A stretch of 64,000 nt of DNA, taken from Neobacillus muris. Its GTDB lineage: Bacteria; Bacillota; Bacilli; Bacillales; Cytobacillaceae. Shown here one piece after another: positions 9,132 through 17,300 of the stretch. The translations under genes and the position numbers were made by a program. The DNA lies in NCBI RefSeq assembly GCF_943193175.1, contig NZ_CALPDF010000010.1:1-64000 (forward strand), given 5' to 3'. Each line of letters begins with the position of its first letter. The first letter of the stretch is position 1. The notes under the pieces were generated by a model. The model worked only from the letters and a program-made list of their open reading frames with translations. It did no database searches and had not been told where the DNA came from.

Positions 9132-11228
9132 GTGAATACCGATGTAAAAAGACAGCTAGAATTAAAGGGGCAGCTGCGAATAAAAATCCCCGAAGTACGA
9201 ACTTCGCCGGTTGATCATGCCATCAGGATATTGGTCAGAGATGTTGAAACAGTGTTGGGTGAGGTCCCCAAGCTGGTAATCGGACCTGAAGATGTGGCAG
9301 ACCTTTGTATCCGATATGCTGAGCACAAGGACAATTGTCCACAACATCCAGAGGCGCATGGATTTCGCTTTCATTCGGACGGAAGAAATTCTTGGATGGA
9401 TATTGTGGGCTATGATGAGTTGGGCATTGTTTACGGAATACTGGAGTTTAGCAAAAGATTTTTGGAAATACATCCGTTCTGGTTTTGGTCCGATCAGTTA
9501 ATCGTTACCCGTCCCAAAATTGATATACCAATGATGGACTATGACGCACCTCTGCCTAAGGTCCGTTACCGTGGCTGGTTTGTCAACGACGAAGTGTGCT
9601 TGATTGGATGGAAGGAACCATATCCCCCTTCAAGAGAGGTGTGGGAACCGGTGTTTGAAGCTCTGCTTCGTTGTGGAGGCAACATGGTGATTCCTGGAAC
9701 AGACTTGCCGAGAAACGGTGTTCATTATCAAGTTGCCTCTGAAATGGGTCTATGGGTGACGCATCATCATGCTGAGCCACTAGGTGCTGAAATGTTCTTG
9801 CGCGCATTCCCAGGCAAAAAAGCAAGCTACAAGGAGGAGCCGGAACTGTTTGAGAGCCTGTGGCGGGAGGCCATCGAAAAGCAAAAGGATAAAAAGGTTC
9901 TTTGGGTATTATCCTTCCGCGGTCAAGGAGACAAGCCTTTCTGGGAAGACGACCCGGCCTTTGATACTCCTGAAAAACGGGGGGCGATGATTAGCAAAGT
10001 CATTCGGAAACAGTATGACATGATTGGAAGCACTGTACAAAATCCTGTGTATTGTGCAGCTCTGTATGGCGAAATCGCAGAATTATATAAAGATGGCTAT
10101 GTTGAGCTGCCTGATGATGTCATCAAGATTTGGGCGGATAATGGTTATGGGAAAATGGTTTCCCGCAGAAATAGCAATAAAAATTTACGGGTACCATCCC
10201 TTCCAGAACCTGGTGATAAGGGGAAACATGGTTTATATTACCATGTGACCTTCCATGATTTGCAGGCTTCAAATCATCTGACTATGTATCCAGGACCGGC
10301 TTCGTTTATAAAGCAGGAGCTTGAGTCAGCCTTTGATCATGGAGCTGATGATTATTTGCTCCTCAACTGTGGCAACATTCGTCCCCATGTCTATGCGCTT
10401 GATGTGATTCGCGAGTTGTGGAGTACTGGTACAATCGACGTGAGTGCTCACTTGAGTCAATTCATTAATAGATATTATTCTACTAATCAAGATGAGTTGA
10501 AGGAACTGTACCAAAGCTATTTTGAGGCGGCGATACAATACGGACCGAATTCTGATGATTTAGCCGGAGACGAGTACTATCACCACCCGGCAAGGCAAAT
10601 CATTGGTCACTGGCTGCAAGGAAAGAGGTATCAACCGGATTCGAGATTAATATGGGCTGTAGGAGAGTTACCTTTCGATGAGCAAGTAAAAGCGTTCGAG
10701 AGGCAGTTGGAGCATGGCATAAGAAAATGGGGAGCATGGCTTAAGCGGTGTGACGATTGTTTTGCAAAACTCGGTTTAGATGATAAGCGTAGGGCAATAG
10801 ACCAGCTGCGGTTCCATGGTGCACTTCATTTATCTGGATGCCAAGGTTTTTATTGGCTGTGCCGGTCTTACGAGGAGTATCGTCATCAGCGTTATCCGCT
10901 AGCATTTGTCTATGCATCCGAATCTAAATGGTGTTACGAAAAAGGGCTGGAAGTTTTGCGCGGCTCCGAGCATGGGAAATGGGAACGTTTTTACCAGGCA
11001 GACTGGCTCACGAATATTAAGAGTACGGTTGAGAATGTAGACACACTTAGGCGGTTTTTGCGCATACACGGTGATAGCCCTGATTTTTTCGCATGGTATA
11101 AGGAATACCTGATGCCAGAAACTGAGAAACATATTTATTTGGAAAACACTCATCGCAATCCACTTTCAGATGATGAACTTGCTAAAAGGCTGAAAGAATA
11201 CTTCCAGTCAAAGGAGGCAATTTCATAG
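9132..11228 (+). CDS. Glycoside hydrolase family 115, probable alpha-glucuronidase
   Basis: A 698-residue protein matching the GH115 core: YDELGIVYGILEFSKRFL, YRGWFVNDE near residue 155, the HHHAEPLGAEMFLRAFPGKK block and an AALYGEIAELY segment. GH115 enzymes remove (4-O-methyl)glucuronic acid from internal and terminal xylose of glucuronoxylan. There is no signal peptide, so it should act inside the cell on imported decorated xylo-oligosaccharides. It is shorter than many GH115 enzymes (800-1000 residues), consistent with loss of the C-terminal accessory domain. GTG 9132 is chosen because AGGAGG ends 9 bases upstream. It follows the AraC gene by 52 bases and may share its transcript. Confidence 0.8.
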   Translation: MNTDVKRQLELKGQLRIKIPEVRTSPVDHAIRILVRDVETVLGEVPKLVIGPEDVADLCIRYAEHKDNCPQHPEAHGFRFHSDGRNSWMDIVGYDELGIVYGILEFSKRFLEIHPFWFWSDQLIVTRPKIDIPMMDYDAPLPKVRYRGWFVNDEVCLIGWKEPYPPSREVWEPVFEALLRCGGNMVIPGTDLPRNGVHYQVASEMGLWVTHHHAEPLGAEMFLRAFPGKKASYKEEPELFESLWREAIEKQKDKKVLWVLSFRGQGDKPFWEDDPAFDTPEKRGAMISKVIRKQYDMIGSTVQNPVYCAALYGEIAELYKDGYVELPDDVIKIWADNGYGKMVSRRNSNKNLRVPSLPEPGDKGKHGLYYHVTFHDLQASNHLTMYPGPASFIKQELESAFDHGADDYLLLNCGNIRPHVYALDVIRELWSTGTIDVSAHLSQFINRYYSTNQDELKELYQSYFEAAIQYGPNSDDLAGDEYYHHPARQIIGHWLQGKRYQPDSRLIWAVGELPFDEQVKAFERQLEHGIRKWGAWLKRCDDCFAKLGLDDKRRAIDQLRFHGALHLSGCQGFYWLCRSYEEYRHQRYPLAFVYASESKWCYEKGLEVLRGSEHGKWERFYQADWLTNIKSTVENVDTLRRFLRIHGDSPDFFAWYKEYLMPETEKHIYLENTHRNPLSDDELAKRLKEYFQSKEAIS

Positions 11229-11280
11229 TTTAATCGTTGTTTAGGCTAGCTTAAGTCAATAGTTTTACTTTTTTAGCAAT

Positions 11281-11300
11281 AAATGTAAACACTTACATTT
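11281..11300 (+). promoter_or_regulatory. Palindromic cre-like operator before the sugar-binding protein gene
   Basis: AAATGTAA-ACAC-TTACATTT is a perfect 8-bp inverted repeat with a 4-base centre. It resembles the CcpA catabolite-response element (TGTAAACGCTTACA) except for A in place of the central G, and it lies 20 bases before ATG 11321. It could serve CcpA or another LacI-type regulator; binding is inferred. Confidence 0.6.
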
Positions 11301-11320
11301 TTAAAAGGGGGACTCTATAA

Positions 11321-12631
11321 ATGAAAAAGTTTATAATGGCTTTGCTTTCGCTTTTTCTAATTTTTTCCTTAGCGGCGTGCAGCGGTGGTACAACAAGTAA
11401 GAATCAGTCAGAATCAAAAAATGATGAGGAAGCCAGCAAGGATGAAAAGGTTACTCTTCGTTTAGCCTGGTGGGGAAATCAACCAAGACATGATTACACG
11501 CTAAAAATGATTGAACTATATGAGAAAGAGCATCCCAATGTAAAAATTGAACCTGAATATGCCAGCTGGGATGATTATTGGAAGAAGATGGCCCCTCAAG
11601 CGGCGGCAAACCAGCTTCCGGACATTATCCAAATGGATCTTTCTTATATTACGGAATACTCAACGAATAACCAATTAGCAGATTTAACACCATTCTTTGG
11701 TAAGGAAATAGACACCACAAATCTCAGCCAAAATTTTCTTGACGGTGGTAAAATTGACGGTAAATATTATGGGCTGACAGCCAGTATGGTTGCCCTCAGT
11801 TACCAATATGATCCCGCACTTTTAAAAAAAATCGGCATAGACAAAATCCCTGCGGACTGGACTTGGGATGATTATCAAGAATTTGGGAAAAAGGCAAGCG
11901 CCTCTGGCCTGTACATTGATAATGGACCTGGCACGGCTCCGGATGTACTTTTCAACTATTACTTAAGAACCAATGGGCAAAGACTGTACAGTAAAGATGG
12001 CAAAGCATTAGGGTATAAGGATGACAAATATTTTGTTGACTATTTTAAGATGTATTCCGATATGGTAAAAAATAAAGCGGTTCCATCACCTGACGTGATT
12101 GCTCAAGTTAAAGGGCTTGAAGATGATCCTGTTGTAAAGCAGCAATCCGTTGGCATTTTCCAATGGGCAAGCCAGTTATCAGGTATCCAACAAGTGGCAA
12201 ATCGGCCATTGGAAATATCAGGATTGCCAGGGCCGGATGCTGATAAAGGATTGTTCATAAAACCCGGTATGTTCTGGTCAATTGCCAATAGTTCCAAACA
12301 AAAAGCAGAGGCTGCCAAATTTATTGACTTCCTGACCAACGATATTGAGGCAAATAAAATAATGCTTGGCGAACGCGGCATTCCTGGATCGTCAAAAGTC
12401 CAAGAAGCGTTAAAGCCTTTATTGTCTACGGTACAAAAACAAATATTCGATTATGTAGCCTGGGCTGAAAACAACAGTTCAGCATTCAATGGCCCTGATC
12501 CTGCAGGTGCAGGCGAAATCATCAATCTTTTAAAGACCTTTGCTGACCAAATAGCCTATGGAGAAATGAAGCCAGAAGATGCTGCAAAGCAATTTAGACA
12601 ACAAGCTGAAGCTATTTTGGCTCAAAAATAG
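11321..12631 (+). CDS. Sugar ABC transporter substrate-binding lipoprotein (orphan)
   Basis: A 436-residue family-1 extracellular solute-binding protein. A lipoprotein signal peptide (about residues 1-20) ends in the lipobox LAAC followed by SGG and a charged linker. The mature part has the usual hinge features, such as LRLAWWGNQPRHDYTLK and DIIQMDLSYITEY. It would capture oligosaccharides at the cell surface for a CUT1-type importer. No permease or ATPase genes follow: a large terminator closes the gene. It must therefore rely on permeases elsewhere or be the remainder of a dismantled importer operon. Its place between GH115 and an esterase suggests xylan fragments as ligand. Strong AAGGGGG site before ATG. 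Confidence 0.85.
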   Translation: MKKFIMALLSLFLIFSLAACSGGTTSKNQSESKNDEEASKDEKVTLRLAWWGNQPRHDYTLKMIELYEKEHPNVKIEPEYASWDDYWKKMAPQAAANQLPDIIQMDLSYITEYSTNNQLADLTPFFGKEIDTTNLSQNFLDGGKIDGKYYGLTASMVALSYQYDPALLKKIGIDKIPADWTWDDYQEFGKKASASGLYIDNGPGTAPDVLFNYYLRTNGQRLYSKDGKALGYKDDKYFVDYFKMYSDMVKNKAVPSPDVIAQVKGLEDDPVVKQQSVGIFQWASQLSGIQQVANRPLEISGLPGPDADKGLFIKPGMFWSIANSSKQKAEAAKFIDFLTNDIEANKIMLGERGIPGSSKVQEALKPLLSTVQKQIFDYVAWAENNSSAFNGPDPAGAGEIINLLKTFADQIAYGEMKPEDAAKQFRQQAEAILAQK

Positions 12632-12648
12632 AATAATTCCATCATCAA

Positions 12649-12740
12649 GTCTCATTGACTATGTCCTCCTTGATCGGGAGGGTGATTGAGTTAAACTTGG
12701 GTAAGTACTTCAATCGTATCATAGTCAATGGGACATTTTT
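12649..12740 (+). terminator. Large multi-branched terminator
   Basis: GTCTCATTGACTATG (12649-12663) pairs with CATAGTCAATGGGAC (12720-12734), followed by ATTTTT. The enclosed 56 bases hold two further hairpins (CCTCC/GGAGG and GATTGA/TCAATC). It ends transcription of the orphan binding-protein gene and may also stabilise its mRNA. Confidence 0.65.
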
Positions 12741-12872
12741 GTTTCTAAATACATTATTTTATTACACCAAAAAGTATAAAAGTTTTAGAATTTGAGAATT
12801 GCCTAGCGCTTTTCTAATAACCTCCTATATTTGTACATCCTTGTCCGAAAATAAAGCGATTTCAAAAATGCA

Positions 12873-12901
12873 TTGACCTTTCTGAAAAAGTTCCTTTATA
12901 G
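12873..12901 (+). promoter_or_regulatory. SigA-type promoter of the SGNH esterase gene
   Basis: TTGACC, a 17-base spacer and TTATAG lie about 55 bases before the ATG at 12957. The rest of the gap from 12741 to the gene shows nothing else I recognise. Confidence 0.55.
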
Positions 12902-12956
12902 TAATGATATAAAAAGAGGGATAGATCAGAAAAAATTAAACATTCATAGGAGATAG

Positions 12957-14708
12957 ATGAAAATGACTGACAACAGCAGTTTAATAATCAATGACGATAA
13001 AAGTGCTGGTCCAAAGGCGCCAAAAGATCCGGTCGCAAAACGAAACAGCTTTTTTGTTATGTTTGAGAAGGTGATTGAGGCAACTCCCCGTAATGAAGGC
13101 AAGCCCTCACAAGAAGTCTATTTGGATGCAGGACGATTAAAAAGTATTGCTAGACTTGTAGGCGGCGTGAAAGATGAGGAAATCTTGGGTCTTCTCGAAA
13201 ATTGTAAGGGATTTCATAAACTGGTTCACAGTATAGGTGTAACAATAAAAACAGGAAATGAAAATCCTGGAAGCATCCATTTTGTGTTACATAATTATGG
13301 AAAACAAAAGAAATATGAAACGGGAACTTTGCTTAGAATGCCATGCCCAACAGATGGAGCTGAGATAATTTTTGAACTTGGTGATTTCCAATGGTCCCAA
13401 GATGATGATGTTCCAGGCAAATTTGCCTTTGAATTTGACCATCCTGGTGAACTAGCAGCTGCAAGTGTCAAATTCTATCTCTATGATTCCTATAAGGTAC
13501 CAGAGATCGCGATGGAACCTCCGGTTGCATTCGGCTCCAATGGCTACCAGGCCATGATTAAAAAATCTCTTTTAAACAAAGGAAACAATCAAAGATTAAA
13601 AACGGCAATCGAAAAAGCAGAAAGAGGCGGCGATGTTACCATTGCCTATATAGGGGGCTCCATTACTCAGGGCGCTGGAGCCAAGCCGATCCATACTCAT
13701 TGTTATGCCTGCCAATCGTACTTGAAATTCAGAGCAATGTTTGGGAAAGAAGATGGAAAGAATGTTCATTTTGTGAAAGCAGGTGTAGGGGGCACACCAT
13801 CTGAGCTCGGCATGCTTCGCTATGAACGAGATATTTTAAGGAATGGAAAAGTAAAGCCGGATATCGTGATTGTGGAGTTCGCAGTAAATGATGCAGGAGA
13901 CGAAACAGAAGGAATTTGTTATGAAAGCCTTGTTTTAAAAATACTATCCTCGGAAAACAAACCAGCGGTTATTTTATTATTCAGCGTGTTTGAAAATGAC
14001 TGGAATTTGCAGGATCGACTTTCTCCCATAGGAAAGCACTATAATCTTCCCATGGTAAGTGTAAAGGATGCGGTGGTCAACCAGTTTAGACTTACGAAAG
14101 AAGAGGGGAACATTATCACCAAACGGCAATTTTTTTACGATATTTATCATCCGACAAATGATGGTCATACGGTTATGGCGGATTGCCTTGCCTATTTGTT
14201 TTCGGAAACAAATAAATCGATTAGAGATCGAGTTGACGTTGAAATAGACCAATCTCCGGTTATCGGCAATTATTTTAAGGATGTTCAGTTACTGGATCGA
14301 AATGATAACCGAATTGGTGCATGGATCAATATGGGCGGCTTTTCAGAAACAGATGACGATTTGCAGATGGTCGAGATGGATGCTAATCCTTTTGGGACCC
14401 CGCAATTTTCAAATAACTGGATGCATTCTGCTGCATCGGAAAATGAAAGTTTCAAAATGACGATCAACAGCAGAAGCCTCATCCTTGTTTTTAAGGATTC
14501 CGGAAGCAGCGAGTTTGGAATGGCGGATATTTTTGTGGATGGCAGACATATAAAAACCGCCGACCCTCATGTAGAAAACTGGACTCATTGCAATGCTGTA
14601 ATCTTGTATCAGGAGAATGTCTGCCGGGAACACCAAATTGAAATCAAGATGGCTCACAATAACGAAGAAAAATGTTTTACTATTTTGGGATTCGGATATA
14701 CCTTGTAG
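12957..14708 (+). CDS. SGNH/GDSL hydrolase, probable carbohydrate esterase
   Basis: A 583-residue protein with three parts. The N-terminal region (about 1-215) is beta-rich and unrecognised. The SGNH hydrolase core (about 220-415) has block I GGSITQG with the nucleophile serine near 234, a block-III-like VEFAVNDAGDE, and the catalytic Asp/His pair in DIYHPTNDGH near 395-404. A C-terminal beta-sandwich-like region (about 430-583) follows. There is no signal peptide. This layout resembles intracellular acetyl esterases acting on decorated hemicellulose oligosaccharides. Next to GH115 it would remove acetyl groups while GH115 removes glucuronic acid. The substrate is inferred from context only. 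AGGAG precedes ATG 12957; ATG 12963 is a close alternative. Confidence 0.75.
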   Translation: MKMTDNSSLIINDDKSAGPKAPKDPVAKRNSFFVMFEKVIEATPRNEGKPSQEVYLDAGRLKSIARLVGGVKDEEILGLLENCKGFHKLVHSIGVTIKTGNENPGSIHFVLHNYGKQKKYETGTLLRMPCPTDGAEIIFELGDFQWSQDDDVPGKFAFEFDHPGELAAASVKFYLYDSYKVPEIAMEPPVAFGSNGYQAMIKKSLLNKGNNQRLKTAIEKAERGGDVTIAYIGGSITQGAGAKPIHTHCYACQSYLKFRAMFGKEDGKNVHFVKAGVGGTPSELGMLRYERDILRNGKVKPDIVIVEFAVNDAGDETEGICYESLVLKILSSENKPAVILLFSVFENDWNLQDRLSPIGKHYNLPMVSVKDAVVNQFRLTKEEGNIITKRQFFYDIYHPTNDGHTVMADCLAYLFSETNKSIRDRVDVEIDQSPVIGNYFKDVQLLDRNDNRIGAWINMGGFSETDDDLQMVEMDANPFGTPQFSNNWMHSAASENESFKMTINSRSLILVFKDSGSSEFGMADIFVDGRHIKTADPHVENWTHCNAVILYQENVCREHQIEIKMAHNNEEKCFTILGFGYTL

Positions 14709-14819
14709 CTTTTCAGGGTTCTACTAAGAATTAAAATGGAAAAACCGGATTTATTCTCACTGTATGATATAAGTTTAGAAAGGCTATCAATTGAAAATAA
14801 TAAGATGAATATTTAAAAG

Positions 14820-14860
14820 AAAAGATGGCTCTGATAATAGAGGAGTCATCTTTTCTTTTT
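14820..14860 (+). terminator. Terminator after the SGNH gene
   Basis: AAAAGATGGCTC and GAGTCATCTTTT (one G-T pair) enclose an 11-base loop and are followed by CTTTTT. Confidence 0.8.
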
Positions 14861-14907
14861 GATTATAAAAATATTTCAAGCCTTTAAATGGAATGTGTAA
14901 GAAGCTA

Positions 14908-14936
14908 TTGACAATCGTACAATGTGAGTGTACGAT
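14908..14936 (+). promoter_or_regulatory. SigA promoter of the marR-ABC operon
   Basis: TTGACA (14908-14913), exactly 17 bases, then TACGAT (14931-14936). The -10 is the first part of a long inverted repeat, so repressor binding would cover it. Confidence 0.8.
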
Positions 14937-14972
14937 AAATCGCATAAGATATATCGTGTGCGATTTATCGTA
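14931..14972 (+). promoter_or_regulatory. MarR operator: 14-bp perfect inverted repeat
   Basis: TACGATAAATCGCA (14931-14944) and TGCGATTTATCGTA (14959-14972) are perfect inverted arms around 14 bases. A partial extra copy, ATCGTAC..GTACGAT, lies at 14914-14936. It overlaps the -10 and ends 29 bases before the marR start, as expected for autorepression. Confidence 0.75.
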
Positions 14973-15001
14973 TAAGATGTTTTGGGAGAGGAGAGTAACT
15001 A

Positions 15002-15478
15002 TTGGAGGATCGGGCCGATTTTATCCGTGAATCAATTGATTTTTTACATCGATTTCTAATAAGAAGTATTCAAGAACATGCTGAGGAGCACGGTCTAACG
15101 GTTCCTCAGTTAAGGGTCATTGCACAAGTGTTGATGAATAAGCAGATTACCATTAAACAATTGACGAAAAATCTTAGAATGACCCAAAGTACCGTTTCAG
15201 ATATTGTTGAGCGCTTGTCTGCAAAAGGTATTCTATTGAAGACTCCCAATCCAAAAGATAAACGGTCAGTGATTATTTCTGTGAGCGAGGAAGTTCTAAA
15301 AGGAATCAGAAATAACTCAAATGAACCAGTGAAACGGGCAGTCGGTGATGCATTAAATTATTTATCGCCAGATGAACAGAATACCGTTGAGCAGGGAATG
15401 CACTTGCTGCTGAAGGCAGTGAGAGAAAAAATGGAGAAAGATGGTATGGGACAATTGGAATCAGGACCCTTTCGTTAA
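15002..15478 (+). CDS. MarR-family transcriptional regulator
   Basis: A 158-residue MarR-type winged-helix protein. The recognition region is ITIKQLTKNLRMTQSTVSDIVERLSAKGIL (positions about 56-86), followed by the wing with DKRSVIISVSEE. Start TTG 15002 is preceded by GGAGAGGAG; no earlier start fits. It heads an apparent operon with two ABC exporter half-transporters and has a strong palindromic operator over its own -10. This fits repression of the exporter until a toxic ligand is bound, as with other MarR-controlled drug pumps. Confidence 0.9.
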   Translation: MEDRADFIRESIDFLHRFLIRSIQEHAEEHGLTVPQLRVIAQVLMNKQITIKQLTKNLRMTQSTVSDIVERLSAKGILLKTPNPKDKRSVIISVSEEVLKGIRNNSNEPVKRAVGDALNYLSPDEQNTVEQGMHLLLKAVREKMEKDGMGQLESGPFR

Positions 15479-15539
15479 CATTCTGTTCTAGCTAATGACA
15501 TGGAAATATATAACTTTATGCCCGAGGAGGGGTTCATGC

Positions 15540-17300
15540 ATGCTGAAAATCTTCAAATATTTTCAGAAAAAAGACTGGCTGTTGATTGTATGCAGCCTGG
15601 TTTTCATAGTGACACAAGTATGGCTTGATTTAAAAATTCCCGATTACATGACGGAAATCACCAAGCTTGTGCAGACAGAAGGAAGCAAGATTAGTGACGT
15701 TCTCGTCCAAGGCAGTTACATGCTGTTTTGCGCTGTAGGCAGTATGCTGGCGTCCATGGCAACGGTTTTCCTGGCAGCAAGGGTAGCTGCAGGCTTCTCG
15801 GTCCGTTTGCGCGGCATGGTTTTTGATAAAACTTTGTCTTTCTCGATGGAGGAAATCAGCCGTTTTTCCACTGCCAGCCTGATTACCCGTTCCACAAATG
15901 ACATCATGCAAGTCCAGATGTTGATCATAATGGGATTGCAGATTGTCATTCGTGCTCCGATAATGGCCGTATGGGCGATTTTAAAAATTACAGGCAAGGC
16001 ATGGGAGTGGACTGCTGCGACAGGAATTGCGGTTGCCTTCCTGTGTGTGTTAATTGCCATTGTCGTCTTTGTAGCATTGCCAAAATTTAGAGCGGTTCAA
16101 AACCTGACGGACCAATTGAACCGTGTAACGAGAGAGAATTTGTCAGGTATCCGGGTTGTCCGTGCTTATAATGCCGAAGGGTATCAGGAAGAAAAATTTG
16201 AACAAGCAAATAATGAATTGACCAAAACGAATCTTTTCACAGGCAGGACGATGGCGATCTTGTTCCCGTCCATCGTGCTGATGATGTCTGGAATGAATCT
16301 TGCGATCTATTGGATTGGGGCCGTCATAATCAACAATGCTCCGCTGCAGGATCGGCTATCCCGATTTTCTGACATGGTGGTCTTCTCCTCTTATGCGATG
16401 CAAATTATCATGTCCTTCATGATGCTGTCGATGGTGTTTATCATGATGCCTCGTGCTGCCGTATCCGCAAAAAGGATCAATGAGGTTCTGGATACCGAGG
16501 TCAAAATCGGCGATGGGGAAGGACCCCAAGCTGAAAAAACCAATACCTCCGGCGAAGTGGAGTTCCGCAATGTAAGCTTTAAATACCCTGACGCAGAAGA
16601 CTATGTTTTGAAAAATGTAAGTTTTCAAGCTCATAGGGGTGAAACAGTCGCCATCATCGGCTCTACAGGCAGCGGTAAAAGCACGCTGCTGAACCTGATT
16701 CCACGATTCATGGATGCATCGGAAGGTGCTGTGCTCATTGACGGGGTTGATGTGAAGGACTATTCCCTTGAAGTGTTAAGGAACAAGCTGGGATATGTGT
16801 CCCAAAAAGCGATTTTGTTCAGTGGCAGCGTTGCGTCCAATGTTGCGTTTGGTGAGGATACGAAGATGGCAGTCAGTGATGTTGAAAGAGCGGTTGAAAT
16901 CGCTCAAGGCAGAGAGTTTGTGGAAAAGATGGAGGGGCAGTACAAGGCTGAAATTGCTCAGGGCGGAACAAATATTTCCGGCGGGCAAAAACAAAGATTG
17001 TCAATTGCACGTGCCATCTATAAAAATCCTGAATTTTATCTGTTCGATGATTCTTTTTCGGCGTTGGATTATAAGACCGACCGAGTTTTGCGTTCGCGCC
17101 TCAAACAAGAGATAAAAGATGCTACCTCCATTATTGTTGCCCAGCGTATCGGGACGATTATTGATGCGGACCGAATCATTGTACTTGATCAAGGTGAAGT
17201 GGTAGGCATCGGTACACATCAGGAGCTCATGAAAACATGCAACGTCTATCAAGAAATTGCCTATTCGCAGTTGTCAAAGGAGGAGCTTGAAGTTGGCTGA
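15540..17300 (+). CDS. Heterodimeric ABC multidrug exporter, subunit 1 (BmrC/YheI-like)
   Basis: A half-transporter of about 586 residues: six membrane segments (about 1-310), then a nucleotide-binding domain with Walker A GSTGSGKST and signature NISGGQKQR. Walker B is LFDDSFSALD, in which the catalytic glutamate is replaced by Asp. That replacement is characteristic of the degenerate-site subunit of heterodimeric exporters such as BmrCD and LmrCD. ATG 15540 is chosen for the CGAGGAGGGG site just upstream; an in-frame extension to 15495 has no such site. It overlaps the next gene by 8 bases. Substrate unknown; drug or toxic-compound efflux is likely given the MarR neighbour. Confidence 0.9.
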   Translation: MLKIFKYFQKKDWLLIVCSLVFIVTQVWLDLKIPDYMTEITKLVQTEGSKISDVLVQGSYMLFCAVGSMLASMATVFLAARVAAGFSVRLRGMVFDKTLSFSMEEISRFSTASLITRSTNDIMQVQMLIIMGLQIVIRAPIMAVWAILKITGKAWEWTAATGIAVAFLCVLIAIVVFVALPKFRAVQNLTDQLNRVTRENLSGIRVVRAYNAEGYQEEKFEQANNELTKTNLFTGRTMAILFPSIVLMMSGMNLAIYWIGAVIINNAPLQDRLSRFSDMVVFSSYAMQIIMSFMMLSMVFIMMPRAAVSAKRINEVLDTEVKIGDGEGPQAEKTNTSGEVEFRNVSFKYPDAEDYVLKNVSFQAHRGETVAIIGSTGSGKSTLLNLIPRFMDASEGAVLIDGVDVKDYSLEVLRNKLGYVSQKAILFSGSVASNVAFGEDTKMAVSDVERAVEIAQGREFVEKMEGQYKAEIAQGGTNISGGQKQRLSIARAIYKNPEFYLFDDSFSALDYKTDRVLRSRLKQEIKDATSIIVAQRIGTIIDADRIIVLDQGEVVGIGTHQELMKTCNVYQEIAYSQLSKEELEVG

